From Maricaulis parjimensis (GTDB lineage: Bacteria > Pseudomonadota > Alphaproteobacteria > Caulobacterales > Maricaulaceae), in the NCBI RefSeq assembly GCF_016817355.1, contig NZ_JADOTT010000001.1:1-64000 (forward strand): a stretch of 64,000 nucleotides of DNA, written 5' to 3'. The translations under genes and the position numbers were made by a program. The notes under the pieces were generated by a model. The model had not been told where the DNA came from, made no database searches, and worked only from the letters and a program-made list of their open reading frames with translations. Positions 41,934 to 50,351 of this stretch are shown one piece after another. The stretch's first letter is position 1; the number at the start of each line of letters is the position of its first letter.

Positions 41934-44873
41934 ATGACGAAGAAGCAGAACCTTCGCCAAACGAGCGCCGCACTGGCACTGACAGCCGCACTGCTGCCGG
42001 TGACAGGCTTGAGCGCCGCGCAGGCTCAGGAGTCAGAGGACACGGACAATAGTTCCGGCGTCTTCATTCTGCCCTTCCATGGTGACATCAATCCCTTCTT
42101 CCATGGTGATATCGATCCGTTCCACGGCGACATCTCGCCCTTCCATGGCGACATCAATCCGTTCCACGGCGACATCAATCCTTTCTACGGCGATATCAGC
42201 CCGTTCTGGGGTGACATCAATCCCTTCTGGGGCGACATCAACCCGTTCCACGGCGATATCAGCCCCTTCCATGGCGACATCAATCCCTTCTGGGGGGATA
42301 TCGAAGCCTTCCACGGCGATATCGAAGCCTTCCATGGCGACATTAATCCCTTCTGGGGCGATATCGCGCCCTTCTGGGGTGATATCGGTCCGTTCTGGGG
42401 TGATATCAGCGCCTTCTGGGGCGATATCGACGCCTTCAGCGAAAGCTCGGCTGGCGATTACGGCTCGCTGGCGGACCAGCTCAATTCCATGTTTGCCCAG
42501 GCCGAGGCCGTGTTCGGGTCCGCCATCGAGGCGCAGACCGGCTCCAGCTTCCGCGATGCCTTCCTGGCTGACCTGCTGGCCAAATACGGTTTCGACCCGT
42601 CGGATCCGGAAAGCCTGGACGGTGTCAGCGCCGAAGACCGCTCGCGCTTCTTCCTGGACTTCTATGACGGCCTGATGGGCTATACCGGGATCGACCATGT
42701 CGACCACTGGATGCCTGCCATCAATTGGAGCCCGGCCCTGTCGCAATCCGTCGGCGGTGGCGATGGCACGGTTGTCGGCCTGCTCGACTTCTCCTTCGAC
42801 GCATCCGAACTGCTCACCGTGCGCACCCAGCGCGGCGATACCAGCTGGATGAATTTCAATCACGGTGCCGCCGTGGCCAGCCTGATCGCCGCGCCGATGG
42901 ACGGCCAGGGCGTGATGGGCCTGGCGCCGGAGAGCACGCTGATCAGCTATAATCCGTTTGATGAAACGCTGACCTCGAACTGGAATGATGTCCGCGAAGG
43001 CGTCCTGGCCCTGGTTCACCAGAATGCCAGCGTCATCAACATGTCCCTGGGTGTGCCCGGCTGGACCTTCCACCAGGATTGGGCTGACATCCTGTCCGAT
43101 CGCAGCATCCGCCGCCAGGCGGGTGACACACTCTTCGTTTTTGCCGCCGGCAATGATGGCGTCACGCAGACGCGAAACGTCGATTGGAGCAGTGTCTGGA
43201 ATGCCTCCAACCTGCTGATCGTCGGCTCCGTCGATCCGAACGGCCGCATCTCGCGCTTCTCCAACACACCGGGCACGGCCTGCCTGACGATCTACGGGCA
43301 ATGCTATCGCGGCAATCGCCTGATGGACCGCTTCCTGGTGGCACCGGGTGAGCTGATCCTGGTCTCTGATGGTGAGGGCGGCGTGACACGCCTGTCCGGC
43401 ACGTCCTTTGCCGCGCCTCTGGTGACCGGGGCTGCCGCCCTGGTGCAGGGACGCTGGGAATGGCTGAAAGCCCATAATGTGGCCGATGTCCTGTTGCGCT
43501 CGGCCACGGACCTGGGGGCCGAAGGCGTCGACGAAGTCTATGGCTGGGGTCTGCTGAACGTCGATGCGGCCCTGCGCCCGCTGGATGGCAGCAATCTCTA
43601 TGTCGTCGATTCCCGTGGCCGCCTGCGCAATATCAATCGTCTCGGCGTTTCCGCCGGTCGTCTGCAAGTGCACGCCCAGGACGCCACCATCACCCTGTAC
43701 GAGCCACTGGGCTGGACCTATCGCGACTTCCAGGTCTCCTATAATGAGCTGATGGCCAGCTCGGATCTGAGCGAGAGCCAGAAAGCAGCGATCACGGAGA
43801 TCTATCTGGCCGAGCGCGCCCGCTCCGGCGAAGCCGGATTCGCCGATACGGTGGAAACCGGCCGCCTGGTCGACCGTTCGGGCAATCTGACGGTCACGGC
43901 CTTCGCTTCGGCGGCTGACCCGTATCAGCGCCTGTCCAATCAGGACCTGCCCTTCCAGGCCGGTCTGGAGATTGCCGACACGGCCTCCGGTCGCAGCCTG
44001 CGCCTGGGCATGGGTGAAGGCGCGCTGGCGCTGAACCGCCAGTCCGGCTTCCAGCTCTTCTCCGATCACCGCCCGGAAACCGGCGGCGTCAATCCGGTCC
44101 TCGGCTTTGCCTCGGGCGGTGCCTACATGCTGTCCAGCTGGCATGTGGCCGGCGCGACCCGGATGACGGTCGGCTTCAGCTCGACCGACGAGGCCCATGA
44201 TTTCGTCAACCCGTTCACGGGTGAGGAACAGGCCATCCAGGGCGGACTGCCGTCCTACCAGGCCGCCGCCATGGTCGCGGATCTGAACCACACCCTGTCC
44301 GACAGCCTGTCGGTCAACATCACCTATACCCATCTGGAAGAGCAGACCGGCTTCCTGGGCGCCCAGGCGCCGGGCGCCATCGGCTTCGAGGGCGGCGCGA
44401 ATACGGATGCCGTCAGCGTCGGTGCTGAAGCGGATCTGTCCGGATATGTCCAGCTGTCGGCCTCGGCCACGCTGGCCCGCACGGCCTCAACCGAGTTCAG
44501 CGACAGCGTCCTGAGCCTGAGCGAGGACGCTCTGTCCACCGCCTTCCAGGTCACGGCCCTGCGCCGCGGCGTGTTTGCCGAAGGCGATGCGGTTCGCCTG
44601 TCCGTGGTGCAGCCCCTGCACCTGGAAGACGGCACGCTGACCTATATGGCCGGCGAGATCAGCGACCGCAGCACGGGTGCCATCTCGACGCAGACCCAGG
44701 AATGGGCGCTGGGTGGAGAACGGGCCGTCTATACCGAGCTTCTCTACGCCTTGCCGCTGTTCAGCGAACGGGCCGACCTGTCCGTCTTTGGTCGCGCCAG
44801 CCTGAACGGCAATACCGGCCCCGAAAGCGAAACCTCAATGGCGAGCGGTCTGCGCTTCGACCTTCGCTTCTAA
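41934..44873 (+). CDS. S8 (subtilisin-like) serine protease with heptapeptide-repeat N-terminus and outer-membrane barrel
   Basis: A 979-residue secreted protein. A signal peptide (residues 1-31, ending AQAQE) is followed at residues 47-166 by 17 tandem heptads of the form P/A-F-H/W/Y-G-D-I-x. After a linker comes a subtilase domain with catalytic Asp285 (VVGLLDFSFD), His310 (NFNHGAAVAS), oxyanion Asn407 (FAAGNDG) and Ser491 (SGTSFAAPLVTGAAAL). Residues from about 580 on look like an autotransporter-type barrel ending in LRFDLRF. The protease thus appears cell-surface or self-releasing. The repeat array is discussed as a finding. ATG 41934 follows AGGGAGTTGGGGAC. A terminator follows at 44898. 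Confidence 0.9.
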   Translation: MTKKQNLRQTSAALALTAALLPVTGLSAAQAQESEDTDNSSGVFILPFHGDINPFFHGDIDPFHGDISPFHGDINPFHGDINPFYGDISPFWGDINPFWGDINPFHGDISPFHGDINPFWGDIEAFHGDIEAFHGDINPFWGDIAPFWGDIGPFWGDISAFWGDIDAFSESSAGDYGSLADQLNSMFAQAEAVFGSAIEAQTGSSFRDAFLADLLAKYGFDPSDPESLDGVSAEDRSRFFLDFYDGLMGYTGIDHVDHWMPAINWSPALSQSVGGGDGTVVGLLDFSFDASELLTVRTQRGDTSWMNFNHGAAVASLIAAPMDGQGVMGLAPESTLISYNPFDETLTSNWNDVREGVLALVHQNASVINMSLGVPGWTFHQDWADILSDRSIRRQAGDTLFVFAAGNDGVTQTRNVDWSSVWNASNLLIVGSVDPNGRISRFSNTPGTACLTIYGQCYRGNRLMDRFLVAPGELILVSDGEGGVTRLSGTSFAAPLVTGAAALVQGRWEWLKAHNVADVLLRSATDLGAEGVDEVYGWGLLNVDAALRPLDGSNLYVVDSRGRLRNINRLGVSAGRLQVHAQDATITLYEPLGWTYRDFQVSYNELMASSDLSESQKAAITEIYLAERARSGEAGFADTVETGRLVDRSGNLTVTAFASAADPYQRLSNQDLPFQAGLEIADTASGRSLRLGMGEGALALNRQSGFQLFSDHRPETGGVNPVLGFASGGAYMLSSWHVAGATRMTVGFSSTDEAHDFVNPFTGEEQAIQGGLPSYQAAAMVADLNHTLSDSLSVNITYTHLEEQTGFLGAQAPGAIGFEGGANTDAVSVGAEADLSGYVQLSASATLARTASTEFSDSVLSLSEDALSTAFQVTALRRGVFAEGDAVRLSVVQPLHLEDGTLTYMAGEISDRSTGAISTQTQEWALGGERAVYTELLYALPLFSERADLSVFGRASLNGNTGPESETSMASGLRFDLRF
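42072..42431 (+). repeat. Tandem 21-bp repeat encoding 17 aromatic heptapeptides
   Basis: 360 bases encode residues 47-166 as 17 units. Position 1 is P or A, position 2 always F, position 3 H, W or Y, and positions 4-6 always GDI. Position 7 varies (N, S, D, E, A or G). Unit 2 has one extra F, so the array is 17 x 7 + 1 residues. Third codon positions vary between units while GDI is invariant, which indicates selection on the protein rather than recent DNA slippage alone. Confidence 0.95.
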
Positions 44874-44897
44874 CCCGCTTCATCCGAAGAGCGAGAG

Positions 44898-44935
44898 CCG
44901 TCCTGACCTTGGCGTCAGGGCGGTTTTTGTTTTCT
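44898..44935 (+). terminator. Terminator of the S8 protease gene
   Basis: Stem CCGTCCTGAC / GTCAGGGCGG (one G-U pair, 44898-44923) followed by TTTTTGTTTTCTC, 25 bases past the stop codon. Confidence 0.85.
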
Positions 44936-45045
44936 CAACTAACCAACCCCCTAATAAAAGCTTGAGAATTCGCCGAGAATTTCTGCCGAAGATTGGGCTG
45001 ACTTTAACGAAATCCGACTAGGCTGCATTCTGGTTTTCAAGTCGG

Positions 45046-47643
45046 GTGGCCCCTTCTGTGTTCTGGCGTGTCGTATTTCTGGGCGTGAGCTTGGCGCTGT
45101 CTCCGGTTGCTGTAACAGCAGCTGCGAGCGCGCAATCGGCTACCGAAACGCCGGACACATTCTACAGCCTGATCGAAACCGCCCGGTCCTCCATGATGCG
45201 GGCGCCGCAGGACGCGCTGGATCTGGCCGATGCCGCCGAGCAGCAGCTGGAAACGGATGTTTCGCCGGCGGATCACCCCCAGGCACGCGCCACGCTGAAC
45301 TGGCTGCGGTCGGAAGCCCTGACCCGGCTGGGACGTCCCGTTGAAGCCGAGCCCTACGCTCAACAGGCCCTGCGTGACCTCGGCGACAATCCGGAAGCGA
45401 CCCAACTCTATGCCGACATTCTGGTCGCGATGGCCCGGGTCGAGCGGATCACCGGCCGCTACGGCCTCGCGCTGGAGCATTTCCAGGCGGCCTATACGGT
45501 CTATCGCCAGATCGACGCGCCGCGCAGCGAAGCCATCGTCCTGCTGTCGATCGCCTCCATCTATCGTGACGCCCACCAGTATGAGCGCGCGGTCGACTAT
45601 TTCCTCGATGCCTCCAACCGCTATGACGCGGACCCGTCGCTGGAACTGGCGGCCCACAATAATCTGGGCAATGCCTATCGCGAGATGGGTGATTTCGAGG
45701 CCGCGCTGGACCATTTCACGCAGGCCCGGAACATCGCCATCGAGCTGGACAGCGCCATGCTGGAAGCGCGGATCCTGTCCAATCTGGCGGCGCTGTATGT
45801 CGACATGGGTGATTTCACAGCCGCCGACGAGGCGCTGGATACCTCCTTCGAACAGATCGGACCGGACGGGGCCGACTGGGCCCGCTTCCTCTGGGGCGTC
45901 CGCGCGCAAGCCGCCTTTGGCCGCGGCGAGGTCTCTGCCGCGCAAGCGATGATCGGCCGCACCTTCGACGACCAGAATCTGGAAGAAACCACCCAGTCCT
46001 TCCGCGAGTTCCACGAAGCCGCCGCCGACATTTACGAAGCGGCCGGACAGACCGCTGCCGCCCTTCCCCATTTGCGGGCCTTCAAACGCCTGGATGACGA
46101 GGCACGCGCCGTCGCCGCCTCTGCCAACAATGCGCTGCTGGGCGCCCAGTTCGACTTTGCCGAACAGGAATTGCAGATCGAGCAATTGCGCTCCGAAAGC
46201 CTGCAGCAGGAACTGACCCTGGCCGACACACGCGCCCGCCAGCAGCTCTACATCGTGTTCGGCCTGTTGGGCCTGGCGGCCATCTGCCTGGTGTCGGGCG
46301 GGCTCTATTACCGTGTTCTGCGCCAGCGCAATGCCGTGCTGCGCGATGCGCTCTATCGCGACATGGAAACCGGACTGCCCACCCGTTTCGCCGCTGAAAG
46401 CCGCGTTGAAGCCCTGGATTTGACCGGCATGGATCCGGTCGTGATGGCGCTGGGCATTGACCGTTACCAGCATCTGGAAAGCGTGCTGGGCTTTGACCGC
46501 ATGGCCGAGCTGACCCGCGTCGTTGCCGACCGGCTGAAGCAGGATGAGGATGTCGACATGGCCGTCGTCCTGTCCCGCGGCGCGCTGGGCATTGTGCTGA
46601 CGCGTCCGGCGATGCGCTCGCTGGAAGAGGTCGCCCAGGAACTCCAGTCCCTGTTGGCCGAGCCGCTGCATGTGGATGATGTCACGCTGGACGTCGCCGT
46701 CACGCTGGGCGTGGCCAGTGATGAGAGCCGCAATGCCTGTACCCGGGAAGCCATGCTGGCCGTTGAACAGGCCCGCGAGGCGAACCAGTCCTTCTGCATG
46801 TTCGATGCGGGCAAACAGCAGGATCACAGCGATAATCTCACCCTGATGAGCCGCATGCTGGCCGCCACGTCGAGCGGTCACATGCAGATGCATTATCAGC
46901 CCAAACTCCACCTGAAGTCCGGGGAGTTCCGCGCCGCCGAAGCGCTCGTGCGCTGGAATGATCCCGAGCGGGGTTTCATCCCGCCGGATGCCTTCATCGG
47001 ACTGGCCGAGGAAACCGGGCGGATCCGCGAATTCACTGAATGGTCGCTGGACCGCGTCGTGACGGACCAGAAGAGTCTGATGGCCCGGGGTCAGGACATC
47101 CAGATCTCGATCAATATTTCCGGCGCCCTGATTTCCGATCCGGACTTTGGCCGCATCGCCCTGGACCGGGTGGCAGCGGCGCGCGGCCGGATCTCGTTCG
47201 AGATCACCGAGACGGCTGCCATGGGCAATCCGGAACGAGCCCTGCAAACACTGCGCATGTGGCGCGATGCCGGCATCAAACTGTCGATCGATGATTACGG
47301 CACCGGCCTGTCATCCCTGGCCTATCTGCGCTCGCTGCCGGCCGAGGAATTGAAGCTGGACCGCGCCTTCGTCAGCAATATCGCCTCCTCGCAGCGTGAC
47401 CGCATGCTGGTGAAGTCCACCACAGATCTGGCCCATGCGCTGGGTCTGGAAATGACGGCGGAAGGCGTGGAAGACGAAGCCGGACTGGCCCTGCTGAAAA
47501 TGCTCGGCTGCGACTGGGCCCAAGGCTATCTGATGTCCCGCGCGCTGCCGCTGGACGCGCTGCGCCACTTCCTGGCATCGCATACGGAAGGCTGGGTCGT
47601 GACCTCGGGCAGCCAGAAGGGCCGTTTCAACTCGGTAACCTGA
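45046..47643 (+). CDS. TPR-containing GGDEF-EAL protein with degenerate GGDEF, probable c-di-GMP phosphodiesterase
   Basis: An 865-residue inner-membrane protein. A signal peptide and a periplasmic region of tetratricopeptide helices (about residues 60-330, e.g. NNLGNAYREMGDFEAALDHF) precede a coiled coil and one transmembrane helix at about 401-425. Next is a GGDEF-like domain in which the active-site motif reads SRGAL (510-514), so cyclase activity is lost. The EAL domain keeps E632-A-L, NISG, EITET, DDYGTG, KLDRAF and AEGVE. It should therefore cleave c-di-GMP, with the periplasmic TPR as sensor. The GTG start at 45046 lacks a clear ribosome-binding site; a GTG at 45058 is possible. Confidence 0.87.
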   Translation: MAPSVFWRVVFLGVSLALSPVAVTAAASAQSATETPDTFYSLIETARSSMMRAPQDALDLADAAEQQLETDVSPADHPQARATLNWLRSEALTRLGRPVEAEPYAQQALRDLGDNPEATQLYADILVAMARVERITGRYGLALEHFQAAYTVYRQIDAPRSEAIVLLSIASIYRDAHQYERAVDYFLDASNRYDADPSLELAAHNNLGNAYREMGDFEAALDHFTQARNIAIELDSAMLEARILSNLAALYVDMGDFTAADEALDTSFEQIGPDGADWARFLWGVRAQAAFGRGEVSAAQAMIGRTFDDQNLEETTQSFREFHEAAADIYEAAGQTAAALPHLRAFKRLDDEARAVAASANNALLGAQFDFAEQELQIEQLRSESLQQELTLADTRARQQLYIVFGLLGLAAICLVSGGLYYRVLRQRNAVLRDALYRDMETGLPTRFAAESRVEALDLTGMDPVVMALGIDRYQHLESVLGFDRMAELTRVVADRLKQDEDVDMAVVLSRGALGIVLTRPAMRSLEEVAQELQSLLAEPLHVDDVTLDVAVTLGVASDESRNACTREAMLAVEQAREANQSFCMFDAGKQQDHSDNLTLMSRMLAATSSGHMQMHYQPKLHLKSGEFRAAEALVRWNDPERGFIPPDAFIGLAEETGRIREFTEWSLDRVVTDQKSLMARGQDIQISINISGALISDPDFGRIALDRVAAARGRISFEITETAAMGNPERALQTLRMWRDAGIKLSIDDYGTGLSSLAYLRSLPAEELKLDRAFVSNIASSQRDRMLVKSTTDLAHALGLEMTAEGVEDEAGLALLKMLGCDWAQGYLMSRALPLDALRHFLASHTEGWVVTSGSQKGRFNSVT

Positions 47644-47647
47644 CGGG

Positions 47648-47875
47648 TCAGTCGCGTCCCCAGAAATGCCACCAGGCCGGTTCGGTCTCCGGGCTGAGCC
47701 CCAGCCAGTCGCGCACCTGGCGTTCCGCCGGTTCCAGCATCTCCCAGGCCGGCAGCCAATCCTCGATCATTTCGTCCGCCTTGGGTGACACGACCGAAGC
47801 GATGAAGGCCAGGCCGATCACCGTGACCAGGATGGTCAGCAGCGGTTTGAAGATATCCGACAGGAATTTGAACAT
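47648..47875 (-). CDS. Small membrane-anchored protein of unknown function
   Basis: A 75-residue protein with one hydrophobic helix (residues 10-30, FKPLLTILVTVIGLAFIASVV). It is followed by an acidic, Trp-rich tail (DEMIEDWLPAWEML, AWWHFWGRD). The ATG at 47875 has GGGGGAG six bases upstream, which supports translation. It is convergent with the EAL protein, stops four bases apart. I do not recognise a family. Confidence 0.6.
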   Translation of the reverse strand: MFKFLSDIFKPLLTILVTVIGLAFIASVVSPKADEMIEDWLPAWEMLEPAERQVRDWLGLSPETEPAWWHFWGRD

Positions 47876-48101
47876 GTTGATCTCCCCCAGAAGCGGGAGA
47901 CTAGCACAGCACCGAAGACCGGCCAGAGAATTCAAACCCGGCGCATACCGGCCCCTGTCCGCGCATAAGCCATTCGCCCAGCCGATACTGCGTGCATGAA
48001 TTTCCCTGGCATTTGCGCGAAAGCGGCGCGAAACGGGCAGGCAATCCGCGCACAGCGGCGCTAGTCTGGGACGAAACATCCCAGACACGCCGGATACGAT
48101 C

Positions 48102-49595
48102 ATGCTCATTTCCGCCCTGCCCCGACTGTTCCGCCCGCTTGGCCTGGCCATTGTGCTGGGCGCTTGCACCCTGTCCGACAGTGCGGCCCTGCAGCCGGAA
48201 ATCCTCAACGCGAACACCCGCCATGACGGCGTGTTCGGTGGCGAGCCGGTATCATTCGACGCCCTGGTGGAACGCACATCCCTGCCGGCGAACGAACTGG
48301 CCCCAGCCGTGGACATGGTCAGCTTCGCCTATCTGCGCGTCGATGCTGCCGAACCCGCCGAACGTCCCGTCATCTTCCTGTTCAATGGCGGGCCGGGCGC
48401 CGCCTCCTCCTGGCTGCATATGGGGGCGATGGGACCGGTGCGGATCAATGCACCCCAGGACCCGGCCGCGCCGGTAGCGGATGGCCAGGCACCGCTCGCC
48501 AATATCCATTCCCTGATCGACATCGCGGACCTGGTCTTCATCGATCCGCCTGAAACCGGTTTCAGCCGCATTGCCGGTGAGGCCGATCCGGGCCGTCTCT
48601 ACACCGTGCAGGGCGATGCGGATGTCTTCGTCCGTTTCATGCAGACCTGGCTGGCCGATCACGACCGGACCGGCGCGCCCGTCTACGTGCTGGGCGAGAG
48701 CTATGGCACGATCCGCGCGGCCGCGATTGCCGGCCGCTTGGCCGATAGCGATCCGCTGGACGGCGTGATCCTGATGGGCCAGGCGGTCAACATGATCGAG
48801 ACCTCCCAGCGCCAGGGCAATGTCCTGTCCTATGCGACCAATCTGCCGACCCTGGCGGCGGTGGCGGCGTGGCATGGCCGGGCCGAGACACAGGGCCAAT
48901 CCATCCCGGACTTTGTGGATACGGTCTACGACTGGGCGATGACGGATTACCTGTCCGCCCTGATCCGCGGCAATCAGCTGAGCGAGGCAGAGCGCAATGC
49001 TGTGGCACAGCGGCTGGAGGCCTATACCGGCCTGTCGGCCGAGACCTATATGGCCAATGGGCTGATCTTCCCGAAAATGCGGTTCCTGACCGCGCTGCTG
49101 GCCGATGAAGGTCAAATGGTCGGGCTCTATGATGCGCGCTATGCGGGACCGGCACCGGGTCCGGGGCGTCCCTATCAGGACCCGTACGGACCGGTCTCTG
49201 CCCTGATCCCGGCCGCGCTGGAAGACCATCTGAGCGACACGCTGGGCGTCAGCCTGGCCTTTGACGACTATATCCCGCTGAGCCGCGCCGTTTCCGGAAA
49301 CTGGGTCTATGAACCGACCGGCGGAATGGGCGGCCCCTTCGACGATTATGACTATACCGGCATGCTGGAAGTCGCCTTTGCCGCCAATCCGGATTTCCGC
49401 CTCATGATCGGCACCGGCCGCTACGACCTGACCACAACACTGGGCCCGGCCCGCTATCTCGCGGACCAGATCCAGACCGGCGGCGGCCATGTGGAAACGC
49501 ATGAATATGAAGGGGGACACATGGCCTATACCAATCCGGACGCCCTCGAGGCCTTCTCGGACGATCTGCGCGCCTTCATCGCCGCCCCGGAGTGA
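48102..49595 (+). CDS. S10 family serine carboxypeptidase-like lipoprotein
   Basis: A 497-residue exported protein with a lipoprotein signal (LAIVLGAC, Cys22). S10 signatures are FLFNGGPGAASSWLHMGAMGP, the nucleophile GESYGT with Ser200, Asp442 (GTGRYDLTT) and His473 (EGGHMAY). Residues between 230 and 400 are the lid region. In S10 enzymes the Glu before Ser (Glu199 here) helps bind the substrate C-terminal carboxylate, so true carboxypeptidase activity is plausible. It opens the plus-strand part of the peptide island (Lrp, amidohydrolase, cyclodeaminase family). Confidence 0.88.
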   Translation: MLISALPRLFRPLGLAIVLGACTLSDSAALQPEILNANTRHDGVFGGEPVSFDALVERTSLPANELAPAVDMVSFAYLRVDAAEPAERPVIFLFNGGPGAASSWLHMGAMGPVRINAPQDPAAPVADGQAPLANIHSLIDIADLVFIDPPETGFSRIAGEADPGRLYTVQGDADVFVRFMQTWLADHDRTGAPVYVLGESYGTIRAAAIAGRLADSDPLDGVILMGQAVNMIETSQRQGNVLSYATNLPTLAAVAAWHGRAETQGQSIPDFVDTVYDWAMTDYLSALIRGNQLSEAERNAVAQRLEAYTGLSAETYMANGLIFPKMRFLTALLADEGQMVGLYDARYAGPAPGPGRPYQDPYGPVSALIPAALEDHLSDTLGVSLAFDDYIPLSRAVSGNWVYEPTGGMGGPFDDYDYTGMLEVAFAANPDFRLMIGTGRYDLTTTLGPARYLADQIQTGGGHVETHEYEGGHMAYTNPDALEAFSDDLRAFIAAPE

Positions 49596-49713
49596 ACGCC
49601 GTTCAACTCACGCATTGATTATCCACCGCCGAGCTGTAATTGTGCCCGCCGAGTTCCCCGGAGCGCAGTGGATGTAAATCCAATGCTCTCCCAGTCGGTA
49701 TGAAGGTATTACA

Positions 49714-50193
49714 ATGCAACAGCCCCTCGATGCGATCGATGTCCGTATTCTCGAGCATCTCCAGAAGGACTGTTCCATCTCAACGGCCGATCTGGCCGAA
49801 AAAGTCGGCCTCTCCCAATCCCCCTGCTGGCGCCGCATCCAGCGCCTGCGCGAGGAAGGCTATATCCGCGCCCAGGTCGCCTTGCTGGACCCGGAAAAGC
49901 TCGGCGTGAAACTGCATGTCTTCGCCCAGCTGAAAATCTCCTATCTGGACGATACCGACCGGCAGAAATTCATGCGGGCCGTGCTGGCCATACCGGAAGT
50001 CGTGGAATGCTATTCCATCCTGGGCGAGCGCGATGCGCTCATCAAGGTCGTGGCCCCGGATATCAAATGGTATCAAGAGTTCATCTTCGACACGATCCTC
50101 AAACTCCCGGGCGTCGAGGATGTCAGCTCCATCGTGGCGCTGTCACAGATGAAAAACACGACCGCCCTGCCGGTGAAGATGCAATACACCTGA
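49714..50193 (+). CDS. Lrp/AsnC family transcriptional regulator
   Basis: A 159-residue feast/famine regulator. The N-terminal helix-turn-helix (ILEHLQKDCSISTADLAEKVGLSQSPCWRRIQRL) is followed by a C-terminal RAM domain. Conserved VVECYSILGERDALIKVVAPDI and SIVALSQMKNTTALP match AsnC/Lrp. Such proteins sense amino acids. The position between the S10 lipoprotein and the amidohydrolase makes local control of the peptide island likely, though the operator is not established. The start is ATG 49714. Confidence 0.93.
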   Translation: MQQPLDAIDVRILEHLQKDCSISTADLAEKVGLSQSPCWRRIQRLREEGYIRAQVALLDPEKLGVKLHVFAQLKISYLDDTDRQKFMRAVLAIPEVVECYSILGERDALIKVVAPDIKWYQEFIFDTILKLPGVEDVSSIVALSQMKNTTALPVKMQYT

Positions 50194-50240
50194 GCCTCGC
50201 CGGAGGACGCATAAATTCGCCTCGGGGCTAACACCTGAAA

Positions 50241-50257
50241 CATAGGTTTGCCCTATG
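50241..50257. promoter_or_regulatory. Inverted repeat upstream of the amidohydrolase gene
   Basis: Perfect CATAGG-N5-CCTATG repeat lies 95-111 bases ahead of the amidohydrolase ATG and 48 bases past the lrp stop. It may be an operator for the adjacent Lrp-type regulator, but no related copy was recognised in the window, so this is a candidate only. Confidence 0.3.
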
Positions 50258-50351
50258 CCGGCAAAGACGCGCGCCATAAGGCAGTTTTCTCCGGCCGACC
50301 TTGCATAAACTGCGCACCTGTTATCCTGCGAACCCGATTGCGGAGTCCGTC

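Noticed and set aside
42072-42431. Regular 21-bp repeats considered as a CRISPR or satellite
   Set aside because: They have no unique spacers, lie in frame inside a protease gene, and repeat at the peptide level.
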